From NCBI GenBank assembly GCA_018668795.1, contig JABJBD010000049.1, positions 1 through 20,826 on the forward strand: a stretch of 20,826 bases of DNA. The letters run 5' to 3'. Both the position numbers and the translations under genes were made by a program. The notes under the pieces were generated by a model. That model did no database searches. It was given only the letters and a program-made list of their open reading frames with translations, and was not told the origin of the DNA. The DNA comes from Candidatus Puniceispirillum sp. Lineage in GTDB: Bacteria; Pseudomonadota; Alphaproteobacteria; Puniceispirillales; Puniceispirillaceae. Shown here piece by piece: positions 1-5,857 of the stretch. Numbering within the stretch: position 1 is the stretch's first letter; each line of letters starts with the position of its first letter.

Positions 1-255
1 ATGGCTGCGAAATGAAATCGCTTCACCAAGGTTAGCAACAAAGAACTGACGACATCCAGTTTTGTAAAGCGCGCCACCAACATCATTCGCGCCAAGCCCA
101 TAGCCATTCGCCTTGACCATGGCGGCTGTGCGTGTGTTTTTGGATGATTTGCTGTCCAGATAGATCCAATTATGGGCGATTGCGCCAAGATCAATGTCAA
201 TGCGGCTATCGGCTGCGCCAAAGGTTGCCAGCACATCTTGATCATCTTTGGACAT
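1..255 (-). CDS. alr: Alanine racemase, N-terminal part (cut by window edge)
   Basis: This is the first 85 codons of a pyridoxal-phosphate alanine racemase, which makes D-alanine from L-alanine for peptidoglycan in the cytoplasm. The start ATG is at 255-253 on the minus strand. The N-terminal beta strand of the PLP barrel (RIDIDLGAIAHNW, residues 18-30) is followed by the cofactor motif AMVKANGYGLG (residues 45-55), whose Lys48 should form the internal aldimine with PLP. The dnaB stop lies only 2 bases upstream, so alr is probably translationally coupled to dnaB and shares its transcript; dnaB-alr adjacency is common in alphaproteobacteria. The catalytic tyrosine and the C-terminal domain lie outside the window, so completeness cannot be judged. 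Confidence 0.93.
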   Translation of the reverse strand, partial: MSKDDQDVLATFGAADSRIDIDLGAIAHNWIYLDSKSSKNTRTAAMVKANGYGLGANDVGGALYKTGCRQFFVANLGEAISFRSH

Positions 256-257
256 GG

Positions 258-1757
258 TTAGAAGCCCTCAGGCAGATGGGTGCTTTCGGTCAGATCAGTG
301 AAATGGGTAAAGCGCTTTTCGAAATGCACATTTACCGATCCTGTGGGGCCGTGCCTTTGTTTGGCAACAATGATTTCGGCTTTGTTTTCGGCGCTTTGCA
401 TTTTGCTTAACCAGTCAGCGTGCCTTATGTTGAAGGTATCAACCGATTCTTCCATTTTCTGTTCAGGTTCGCGTTTGTTGAGATAATATTCCTCGCGATA
501 AACAAACATCACCACATCGGCATCCTGTTCGATTGATCCAGATTCGCGCAAATCAGACAGATTTGGACGCTTGTCTTCGCGCATTTCAACAGCACGTGAT
601 AGCTGTGACAAAGCCAGCACAGGCACATCAAGTTCTTTGGCAATCGCCTTTAAAGTACGGCTGATATTTGAAATTTCCTGTACACGGTTTTCAGAACGAA
701 CGCCAAGCTGGGCTGTGAGAAGCTGTAGATAATCAACTACGATAACGCCAAGCCCTGTTGTTCGTTTCAGACGACGGGCACGGCTGGCTAGCTGGGACAC
801 CGAAAGAGACGGCGTGTCATCGATAAAGAAGGGGGCTGATGAAATTTCCGTGCTGGCAGATACAAGCTGGTCAAATTCCTGCGAATCCAGCTTGCCACGG
901 CGGATACTTTCCGAATCAACGCGTGCCCGTTCACTCAGGATACGTGTGCCAAGCTGTTCGGCGGCCATTTCCAGCGAGAAAAAAGCAACTGGGCTGGAGA
1001 CTTCACCGCTTTTTGTCGTTGTCGCGGCATGAAAGGCGATATTAGTAGCCAGTGCGGTTTTACCCATCGCAGGGCGTCCAGCCAGAATTATAAGATCGGA
1101 ACGTTGCAAGCCACCCAAAAGATTGTTCAGGTCAGTCAATCCGGTGCTGGCGCCAGATAGATGCCCATCATTTTTGCGGGCAAGATCAGCCTGATTCACA
1201 CTGGCCGCGATAATCGTATCAAATCCCCGCAATCCGGTGCTGGCAGTGTCATTTTCGGCAAGGCGGAACAGATGCGCTTCGGCAGTTTCGATCTGGGTTG
1301 ATGCGGGGGTGTCAACTTCGGGTTGAATCGCATCGGTAATGACCTGATCGCTTATCAAAATCAACTCACGGCGTAGATGCGCTTCGTGGATGGTATGCGC
1401 GTAATCGGGTGCCTGACTGATGCTGATAACACCATCGGCGAGATCGGTTAGATACTCTTGGGCATCCATATCCGGAAAATCATCACTGCCCGTGAAAAAG
1501 CTTTTCAGGGTGACTGGATTCGCCAGCTGTCCGCGTTCGGTCATCCGCGTGATCGTTTTAAAAATACGTCCATGAAGGGGATCATAGAAATGCTCGTCGC
1601 GAAGCCGGTCGTCAATACGCTCCATCACGCTGTTATCAAGCAGCAACGCGCCAAGCAAATTCTGTTCGGCTGGCAGATTATGCGGCATTTTCCGGGTGGG
1701 ACCAGTGCCAGATACGCCAGTTGGAAAGGGTTTTATGTTGGTTTGTTCTTCAGCCAT
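258..1757 (-). CDS. dnaB: Replicative DNA helicase DnaB
   Basis: This is the hexameric helicase that unwinds DNA at the replication fork. It has 499 residues, slightly longer than E. coli DnaB (471). The N-terminal primase-interaction domain covers about residues 25-130 and a linker leads to the RecA-like ATPase. Visible motifs are Walker A GRPAMGKT (227-234), SLEM with the likely catalytic Glu263, Walker B VIVVDYLQLL (338-347), SQLSR (384-388), the ESGSIEQDADVV block (405-416) and KQRHGPTG (466-473). No intein interrupts it. The start ATG (1757-1755) has no Shine-Dalgarno sequence. An extended -10-like element ends only 6 bases upstream, so the mRNA could be leaderless. Three DnaA-box-like nonamers lie 45-88 bases upstream. 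A terminator separates it from rplI, so dnaB should have its own promoter, and alr follows after 2 bases. Confidence 0.97.
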   Translation of the reverse strand: MAEEQTNIKPFPTGVSGTGPTRKMPHNLPAEQNLLGALLLDNSVMERIDDRLRDEHFYDPLHGRIFKTITRMTERGQLANPVTLKSFFTGSDDFPDMDAQEYLTDLADGVISISQAPDYAHTIHEAHLRRELILISDQVITDAIQPEVDTPASTQIETAEAHLFRLAENDTASTGLRGFDTIIAASVNQADLARKNDGHLSGASTGLTDLNNLLGGLQRSDLIILAGRPAMGKTALATNIAFHAATTTKSGEVSSPVAFFSLEMAAEQLGTRILSERARVDSESIRRGKLDSQEFDQLVSASTEISSAPFFIDDTPSLSVSQLASRARRLKRTTGLGVIVVDYLQLLTAQLGVRSENRVQEISNISRTLKAIAKELDVPVLALSQLSRAVEMREDKRPNLSDLRESGSIEQDADVVMFVYREEYYLNKREPEQKMEESVDTFNIRHADWLSKMQSAENKAEIIVAKQRHGPTGSVNVHFEKRFTHFTDLTESTHLPEGF

Positions 1758-1763
1758 ATTTCA

Positions 1764-1772
1764 GATATAGCA
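1764..1772 (-). promoter_or_regulatory. Candidate extended -10 element for dnaB
   Basis: On the minus strand the bases TGCTATATC match the extended -10 form TGnTATAAT with one or two differences. Transcription would be expected to begin about 6-7 bases downstream, at the A of the dnaB ATG. A weak -35-like ATGACA lies at 1795-1790, but its 20-base spacing is long, and extended -10 promoters depend less on a -35. This is a by-eye match only. Confidence 0.3.
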
Positions 1773-1801
1773 AATTTTATGCACATAGCTGTCATGTTAT
1801 T

Positions 1802-1845
1802 TGTGGGGAAGATGGGGATAAGTTGTTTTTTTAATTTGTGGGTAA
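1802..1845 (-). promoter_or_regulatory. Cluster of three DnaA-box-like nonamers upstream of dnaB
   Basis: On the minus strand three sequences resemble the DnaA box TTATCCACA: TTACCCACA (1845-1837, one mismatch), TTATCCCCA (1821-1813, one mismatch) and TTCCCCACA (1810-1802, two mismatches). All have the same orientation and they sit within 44 bases, with an AT-rich run between the first two. They lie between the rplI terminator and the dnaB start, where a DnaA-responsive operator could control helicase synthesis. None is a perfect box, and G/C-run composition could create some of the resemblance. Confidence 0.35.
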
Positions 1846-1850
1846 GACAC

Positions 1851-1878
1851 AAAAAAGCCGGAGACACGCTCCGGCTTT
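1851..1878 (-). terminator. Intrinsic terminator of the rpsF-rpsR-rplI operon
   Basis: A perfect 10-bp stem (AAAGCCGGAG at 1854-1863 and CTCCGGCTTT at 1869-1878) encloses a 5-base loop. On the minus strand it is followed by an uninterrupted run of six T, formed from the end of the stem and the bases down to 1851. It lies 22 bases after the rplI stop codon, the classic layout of a rho-independent terminator, and separates the ribosomal-protein operon from dnaB. Confidence 0.88.
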
Positions 1879-1899
1879 GATGAAAAGTAAAAAACGGGT

Positions 1900-2565
1900 C
1901 TAAGCGTCTTCGGAAGCCTCATCTGTATTTGCAGACTCGTCATCTTTAGTACTCTCGGCATCTGTCTCAGCCTCAACTTCAGCTTCAACTTCAGCTGTTT
2001 CAGCCTGTTCAACAGCTTCAACCGCCGCAACAGCCGCATTGATGTTATCATCTTCATCATCAACGTCCTGAACGCCGCCAGTAACCGCAACACCTGTTTT
2101 AAGCTGGGTTTCAGCCTCTTCAAGTGAACGGGCAATATTGACAATTATGTCAACAGACACTTCCGGATGAAGCCGGATGCGCGTGTCAGTCAGGCCCAGG
2201 GTTTTGATAGCCTTGTCCATGATGACCTGTGATCTGTTGATGGTAAAGCCAGCTTCGCTGACAGCTTCGGCAATATCGCGTGATGTCACCGAACCGAACA
2301 GCTGACCCATTTCAGAGGCAGCACGGACCATATTGACAGCAAGGCCAGCCATTTTCCCAGCTTCGGTCTCGGCTTCACTGCGCTGAGACAGATTATCAGC
2401 TTCACGTTGCGAACGTTCGGTTTCAAACCGTTCGCGATTGGCTTTGTTGGCACGAAGTGCTTTGCCCTGTGGCAACAAAAAATTACGTGCATAGCCTGGC
2501 TTCACGGTAACAAGATCACCCATCTGTCCAAGTTTTTCCACGCGTTCTAGCAAAATGATTTGCAT
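1900..2565 (-). CDS. rplI: 50S ribosomal protein L9 with long acidic C-terminal tail
   Basis: L9 binds 23S rRNA at the base of the L1 stalk and helps maintain reading frame. The N-terminal domain is clear: MQIILLERVEKLGQMG opens the protein and VKPGYARNFLLPQGKA (21-36) is the family signature. The connecting helix (about 40-75) and C-terminal domain (about 76-150) follow. The protein has 221 residues against about 149 in E. coli. The excess is an alanine/glutamate/aspartate tail from about residue 165, with about 23 acidic residues in the last 56 and one lysine. Part of the tail is encoded by a 12-bp tandem repeat (1973-1996). A good Shine-Dalgarno (AGGAG) precedes the ATG. It is last in the rpsF-rpsR-rplI operon, 30 bases after rpsR and just before the terminator. 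Confidence 0.97.
   Translation of the reverse strand: MQIILLERVEKLGQMGDLVTVKPGYARNFLLPQGKALRANKANRERFETERSQREADNLSQRSEAETEAGKMAGLAVNMVRAASEMGQLFGSVTSRDIAEAVSEAGFTINRSQVIMDKAIKTLGLTDTRIRLHPEVSVDIIVNIARSLEEAETQLKTGVAVTGGVQDVDDEDDNINAAVAAVEAVEQAETAEVEAEVEAETDAESTKDDESANTDEASEDA
1973..1996 (-). repeat. 12-bp tandem repeat within the rplI acidic tail
   Basis: The plus-strand unit TCAACTTCAGCT occurs twice, perfectly and in tandem (1973-1984 and 1985-1996). The period is a multiple of three, so it encodes a repeated Ala-Glu-Val-Glu on the minus strand. This suggests the tail has grown or varies by in-frame repeat slippage. Confidence 0.7.
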
Positions 2566-2595
2566 ATCGTATCTCCTAAAATCGAATGGCTGTTT

Positions 2596-2850
2596 CTATG
2601 ACAAAACGTAAGGCATGAGCGCCAAGAAGCGCGAACGCTTGATAGCAGTTGCCAGTTCACGCTGTTTTTTTGCTGATACAGCTGAAATACGTGAGGGAAT
2701 GATTTTACCGCGCTCTGACGTATAACGTGCCAGAAGCTTGGTATCTTTATAGTCGATCTTTGGCGCGTTTGCGCCAGAAAAAGGACATGACTTGCGCCGC
2801 CGATTAAATGGCTTGCGAAGGGCTTCGCGTTTGATTTCGAGCTGGGTCAT
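2596..2850 (-). CDS. rpsR: 30S ribosomal protein S18
   Basis: S18 pairs with S6 on the platform of the small subunit. The 84 residues fit the family. The conserved core KIDYKDTKLLARYTSERGKI (residues 31-50) and the PSRISAVSAKKQRELATAIK block (52-71), followed by RSRFLALMPYV, are unmistakable. The start ATG (2850-2848) follows the rpsF stop codon directly with no gap. A strong Shine-Dalgarno GAGGAGG lies inside the last codons of rpsF at 2862-2856, 5 bases from the ATG. This tight coupling would give equal output of S6 and S18, which act as a heterodimer. Confidence 0.97.
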   Translation of the reverse strand: MTQLEIKREALRKPFNRRRKSCPFSGANAPKIDYKDTKLLARYTSERGKIIPSRISAVSAKKQRELATAIKRSRFLALMPYVLS

Positions 2851-3303
2851 TTATGCCTCCTCTTTCTCGGTAGATGCGACGCTATCGACAGATGCGCTGG
2901 CATTATCGTCATTTCTTGGACGGTCATCGCGACGGTCATCGCGACGGTCATCGTCACGTGGTCCACGAGATGGACGCTCAGACTTGGCCTGCATCATGAT
3001 TGATGGCGCTTCATCGACTTCTTCGATACGAATGTTCATGAAACGCAAAACATCTTCGTTAAGACCCATGATACGCTCATATTCTTTAAGCGCCTCACTG
3101 TCAGTTTCCATATTGAACATCACATAGTGACCCTTCCGGTTCTTCTTGATCCGGTAGGCAAGGGTACGTAGGCCCCAATATTCGCGTTTTTTGATAGAAC
3201 CGCCGGCGGATGTGATGATTCCGGCAAACTCGTCGGCCATGGCTTCAACCTGGGTAGACGAAACATCCTGACGTGCAATAAACACGCTTTCATACAAGCG
3301 CAT
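2851..3303 (-). CDS. rpsF: 30S ribosomal protein S6 with charged C-terminal tail
   Basis: S6 binds S18 and the central domain of 16S rRNA. The first 100 residues are a canonical S6 fold: MRLYESVFIARQDVSSTQVE at the start, EYWGLRTLAYRIKKNRKGHY at 41-60, and RIMGLNEDVLRFMNIRIEE at 77-95. The 150 residues exceed E. coli S6 (131-135) by a different tail. From about residue 107 it is low complexity and highly charged, with Asp-Asp-Arg-Arg repeats at 117-129 and a Ser/Ala/Glu-rich end. In E. coli the end of S6 is modified by RimK glutamate ligation; whether that happens here is unknown. The ATG is preceded by AAGGAG. It is the first gene of the rpsF-rpsR-rplI operon and diverges from fabD. Confidence 0.97.
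   Translation of the reverse strand: MRLYESVFIARQDVSSTQVEAMADEFAGIITSAGGSIKKREYWGLRTLAYRIKKNRKGHYVMFNMETDSEALKEYERIMGLNEDVLRFMNIRIEEVDEAPSIMMQAKSERPSRGPRDDDRRDDRRDDRPRNDDNASASVDSVASTEKEEA
2919..2954 (-). repeat. Three tandem 12-bp repeats in the rpsF tail
   Basis: The plus-strand unit GACGGTCATCGC is present three times in a row (2919-2930, 2931-2942, 2943-2954), the last copy differing in its final base. Read on the minus strand it encodes the Asp-Asp-Arg-Arg repeat of the S6 tail. The 12-bp period preserves the frame, so copy number could change without breaking the gene. Confidence 0.85.
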
Positions 3304-3550
3304 GATAACTCCTTTTGGCTCGTTGTCTGAGCATCAATTTATGACCAGACCAACCGGTTTCCCGGTAAGGATTACAAAGATTTTTAAGCTATTTAAGTTT
3401 AGTTCACAATTAGCTTGTCGCGCACCATACACAAATATCCGACAGATGCAAGCGTTTCAGCCAAATTCCATGTGGCCAGATGACATAGCGGCACCTGTCT
3501 GCTACTAGTGAGCAATAGCATAAAGTTATTTTGAATATTGTGAGGGACAT
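3304..3550. promoter_or_regulatory. Divergent promoter region between rpsF and fabD
   Basis: This 247-base gene-free stretch must drive rpsF to the left and fabD to the right. For rpsF, a weak candidate promoter is TTGTGA (3409-3404) and TAAAAA (3386-3381) with 17-base spacing, giving a leader of about 70 bases. For fabD, ATGACA (3480-3485) and TACTAG (3503-3508) have 17-base spacing, but the -10 match is poor. GAGGG at 3542-3546 is the fabD ribosome binding site. The short open frames across this stretch lack ribosome binding sites and family signatures, so I do not call genes here. Confidence 0.4.
3353..3366 (-). promoter_or_regulatory. Hairpin with GAAA tetraloop in the rpsF leader
   Basis: On the minus strand the RNA ACCGG-GAAA-CCGGU forms a perfect 5-bp stem capped by a GNRA-type tetraloop, about 50 bases upstream of the rpsF start. 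Many bacteria carry an rpsF leader motif with a conserved CCG that binds the S6:S18 heterodimer for feedback control. This hairpin contains CCG twice and lies in the right leader. The full consensus fold was not demonstrated here. Confidence 0.35.
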
Positions 3551-4501
3551 ATGACTACAACTAAGATGGCGTTTTTGTTTCCGGGTCAGGGCGCGCAAGC
3601 AATCGGAATGGGAAGTCAACTTGCCGCGTCGCATGACGTGGCGCGGCATTTGTTCGATGAGGTGAATGATGCGCTTGATGAAGATTTGTTTTCGCTTATG
3701 CAAAACGGCCCTGAAGATGATTTACGATTGACGCGAAATGCCCAACCAGCCTTGTTTGCATCGTCAATGGCGGCGGTACGCGTGCTTGAGGCGGAACTTG
3801 GTAAACCATTAACATCGGTTGCCACATATGTAGCTGGGCACTCATTGGGAGAATATGCAGCACTTGCGGCAGCAAATAGCCTTGGTGTTGCCGATTCAGC
3901 GCGACTGTTGCGCCAGCGTGGCGATGCTATGCAAGCGGCGGTTGCGGATGGTGATGGCGCCATGGCGGCTATTCTGGGCGCGGATGAAGCTCAGATAAAC
4001 GCCATATTAGATGAAGCATCGGCAAAAGGCCTTGTCCAGCTGGCTAATGATAATGCGCCAGGTCAAATTGTTATTAGCGGTGCAACAGAAGCTGTTGATG
4101 CGGCGATAGAAATTGCCAAGGATGCGGGTATTCGCCGTGCGATAAAGTTGCCAGTCAGCGCACCTTTTCATTGTGACCTGATGGCACCTGCTGGCGATGT
4201 TATGCAGGCCGCTCTTGAGGCGGTGACAATATCTGACGCGGTCAAGCCAGTCATATGCAATGTTACCGCTACCGCTGAAACCGATGCCGATATGTTGCGT
4301 ACAAATCTGGTAACCCAAATTTGTAGCCGTGTACGTTGGCGTGAAACGTTGACAATGCTTGGCCAATCCGAAGTAACACATTTTATTGAGCTTGGCACAG
4401 GCAAGGTGCTATCGGGTTTGGTTAAGCGAACGCTGGAAGATGTCACAATCGCCAATCTTGATGGAAGTGATGATATAGATAATGTACTGGCACAATTTTA
4501 G
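3551..4501 (+). CDS. fabD: Malonyl-CoA:acyl carrier protein transacylase FabD
   Basis: FabD transfers malonyl from CoA to the phosphopantetheine of acyl carrier protein, supplying every elongation cycle of fatty-acid synthesis. The protein has 316 residues, normal for the family. Visible landmarks are PGQGAQ (11-16) forming the oxyanion hole, the nucleophile elbow GHSLGEY (96-102) with Ser98, RQRG (121-124) with the Arg that holds the malonyl carboxylate, and PFHC (205-208) with catalytic His207. GTGKVL (282-287) is also typical. GAGGG 4 bases before the ATG is the ribosome binding site. It heads a plus-strand fatty-acid cluster with fabG, acpP and fabF downstream, all working on the acyl carrier protein encoded by acpP. 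Confidence 0.97.
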   Translation: MTTTKMAFLFPGQGAQAIGMGSQLAASHDVARHLFDEVNDALDEDLFSLMQNGPEDDLRLTRNAQPALFASSMAAVRVLEAELGKPLTSVATYVAGHSLGEYAALAAANSLGVADSARLLRQRGDAMQAAVADGDGAMAAILGADEAQINAILDEASAKGLVQLANDNAPGQIVISGATEAVDAAIEIAKDAGIRRAIKLPVSAPFHCDLMAPAGDVMQAALEAVTISDAVKPVICNVTATAETDADMLRTNLVTQICSRVRWRETLTMLGQSEVTHFIELGTGKVLSGLVKRTLEDVTIANLDGSDDIDNVLAQF

Positions 4502-4545
4502 AACAGATTTAAAAATACAGCTTTTATAAAGACTTCAGAATCGAA

Positions 4546-4571
4546 AACCTATCTACAGAACCTATCTACAG
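4546..4571 (+). repeat. Perfect 13-bp tandem duplication just upstream of fabG
   Basis: AACCTATCTACAG occurs twice back to back (4546-4558 and 4559-4571) in the 82-base fabD-fabG gap. The second copy ends in the first G of the GGGAG ribosome binding site. The period is not a multiple of three and lies outside coding sequence. It could be a recent slippage duplication or a pair of direct-repeat binding sites spaced just over one helical turn. Confidence 0.85.
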
Positions 4572-4583
4572 GGAGAATAGTGA

Positions 4584-5321
4584 ATGTTTGATCTTACCGG
4601 CAAAGTTGCCCTGATCACTGGTGCCAGTGGTGGCATTGGCACTGCAATCGCAACCGCATTACATAAGCAGGGGGCAACCGTTGTGCTTCATGGTACACGT
4701 GCCGAGGCACTGGAAGCCTTGAAAGCATCACTTGGTGATCGCGCCCATGTTTGCACGGCAAACCTATCAGATCGTGAAGCCGTGGCTGGCTTGATTGACG
4801 CCGCTACCAAAGTTGCTGGCCCTGTATCTATTCTGGTCAATAATGCTGGAATTACCCGTGATGGTCTGGCAATGCGGATGAAGGATGAAGATTGGGACAG
4901 TGTTCTGGAGGTTAATATGACATCTACGATGGCATTGTGCCGCGCGTCCCTTCGCGGCATGATGAAAGCGCGCTCTGGTCGTATCATTTCAGTGTCATCG
5001 ATCGTGGCGGCTACTGGCAATCCGGGACAAACCAATTATGCAGCATCCAAAGCGGGTATGATTGGATATAGCAAGTCTTTGGCGCAGGAAGTGGCCAGCC
5101 GCGGCATCACAGTGAATGTGGTGGCACCCGGATTTATTGCCACACCTATGACTGACGTGCTGGATGATGCCCAAAAGGAAAGTCTATTAACGCGCGTGCC
5201 CGCAAACCGGCTTGGCAATCCCGAAGAGATCGCAGCAACAGTCGTTTTTCTGGCCAGCGACGAGGCGGCTTACATAACTGGTGCAACCATGCATGTGAAT
5301 GGCGGGATGGCGATGCTGTAA
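4584..5321 (+). CDS. fabG: 3-oxoacyl-[acyl-carrier-protein] reductase FabG
   Basis: FabG is the NADPH-dependent reductase of the first reduction step in fatty-acid elongation. The 245 residues form a classical short-chain dehydrogenase: cofactor loop TGASGGIG (12-19), NNAG (86-89), catalytic Asn111, the Ser pair at 138-139, Tyr152 and Lys156 in the YAASK motif, and the substrate-side APGFIATPMT (181-190). The chain ends GATMHVNGGMAML, typical of true FabG. Its place between fabD and acpP supports FabG rather than another short-chain reductase. GGGAG at 4571-4575 is the ribosome binding site, directly after a 13-bp tandem duplication. The gap to fabD is 82 bases, so a separate promoter is possible. 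Confidence 0.97.
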   Translation: MFDLTGKVALITGASGGIGTAIATALHKQGATVVLHGTRAEALEALKASLGDRAHVCTANLSDREAVAGLIDAATKVAGPVSILVNNAGITRDGLAMRMKDEDWDSVLEVNMTSTMALCRASLRGMMKARSGRIISVSSIVAATGNPGQTNYAASKAGMIGYSKSLAQEVASRGITVNVVAPGFIATPMTDVLDDAQKESLLTRVPANRLGNPEEIAATVVFLASDEAAYITGATMHVNGGMAML

Positions 5322-5540
5322 TCGATGGTGGGCGTAATATAGGCATCACCTTACTTTATATAGATTTATTTCAATAGAACGTGAATGGCATGCCATGTTA
5401 TAAACATTAAAATACATAAAAGCCGATTTTTAAGGCTTGTAAGGGGTGGCACAACTCAAAAATTTATGGTAATTGCCGCCCAATTTTAAATTTCTGAGTC
5501 GTCTAGGCGGCAAGAATCAACCTTCTTAAAGGGGCACAAT
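5322..5540 (+). promoter_or_regulatory. fabG-acpP intergenic region with acpP leader
   Basis: These 219 bases hold no credible gene. They are AT-rich and include a 12-bp palindrome ATGGCATGCCAT (5385-5396), a weak hairpin AAGCC/GGCTT around 5416-5434, and an 8-bp inverted repeat next to acpP. AAAGGGG at 5528-5534 is the likely acpP ribosome binding site. The length suggests a dedicated acpP promoter, expected because acyl carrier protein is very abundant. I could not pick a convincing -35/-10 pair by eye. Confidence 0.35.
5473..5513 (+). repeat. 8-bp inverted repeat in the acpP leader
   Basis: TTGCCGCC (5473-5480) and GGCGGCAA (5506-5513) are perfect inverted copies separated by 25 mostly AT-rich bases. 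The right arm ends 27 bases before the acpP ATG. In RNA this would be a GC-rich hairpin in the leader, and in DNA it could be a spaced operator around promoter elements. No T-run follows, so it is not an intrinsic terminator. Confidence 0.55.
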
Positions 5541-5777
5541 ATGAGCGATATCGCAGATCGTGTTAAGAACATCGTAGTAGAACATCTTGGTGTAGATGCA
5601 GATAAGGTTGTTGAGGGCGCAAGCTTCATCGATGATCTTGGCGCAGATAGCCTAGATACAGTGGAATTGGTAATGGCATTTGAAGAAGAGTTTGGTGTCG
5701 AGATTCCTGATGATGCTGCCGAACGAATTCTCACTGTGAAAGACGCTGTGTCATTCTTGGAAGAGAGCGCTTCCTAG
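5541..5777 (+). CDS. acpP: Acyl carrier protein
   Basis: This small acidic protein carries growing fatty acids on a phosphopantetheine arm and also donates acyl groups to lipid A and phospholipid enzymes. The 78 residues match the family exactly. The GADSLDTVELVMAFEEEFG block (34-52) contains the attachment serine Ser37 of the DSL motif. Helix II residues Glu42, Glu48 and Glu49, which contact partner enzymes, are present. The start ATG follows AAAGGGG. It sits between fabG and fabF as in many proteobacteria. The gap upstream (219 bases) and a probable attenuator downstream suggest it is transcribed at a higher level than its neighbours. Confidence 0.98.
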   Translation: MSDIADRVKNIVVEHLGVDADKVVEGASFIDDLGADSLDTVELVMAFEEEFGVEIPDDAAERILTVKDAVSFLEESAS

Positions 5778-5797
5778 GTTAGGATGCAAGAATATCT

Positions 5798-5830
5798 AGC
5801 GTAGTCCTGTGCGAATGGGGCTACGTTTTA
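5798..5830 (+). terminator. Probable attenuator between acpP and fabF
   Basis: CGTAGTCC (5800-5807) pairs with GGGCTACG (5818-5825), with one G-U pair and a 10-base loop. A5798-T5827 and a G-T pair extend the stem. The bases TTTTATT follow. It lies 22 bases after the acpP stop and 28 bases before the fabF start. A partial terminator here would let acpP be made in excess over fabF. The interrupted T-run suggests incomplete termination. Confidence 0.55.
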
Positions 5831-5846
5831 TTGCCTAAACAGATCC

Positions 5847-5851
5847 GGAGG
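5847..5851 (+). promoter_or_regulatory. Ribosome binding site that fixes the fabF start
   Basis: GGAGG at 5847-5851 lies 6 bases before the TTG at 5858-5860. No comparable site precedes the in-frame TTG at 5831, which lies directly behind the T-run of the acpP attenuator. This supports initiation at 5858. Confidence 0.8.
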
Positions 5852-5857
5852 ACAGTC

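Noticed and set aside
1458..1880. 140-codon plus-strand frame opposite dnaB and its upstream region
   Set aside because: It is antisense to a conserved gene, runs through the rplI terminator, and shows no recognisable domain.
3384..3397. TTAA-TTAA pair as a CtrA site near the rpsF promoter
   Set aside because: The half-sites are 5 bases apart, whereas CtrA sites need 7, and the stretch is AT-rich.
3302..3508. Small plus-strand open frame in the rpsF-fabD gap
   Set aside because: It begins inside the rpsF start region, has no ribosome binding site, crosses the rpsF leader hairpin, and its composition is not protein-like.
5416..5434. AAGCC/GGCTT hairpin after fabG as a terminator
   Set aside because: A 5-bp stem with a 9-base loop and no downstream T-run; it is not convincing.
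5831..5857. N-terminal extension of fabF from an upstream in-frame TTG
   Set aside because: No ribosome binding site precedes it, it starts in the T-run of the attenuator, and the nine extra residues precede the canonical FabF start.
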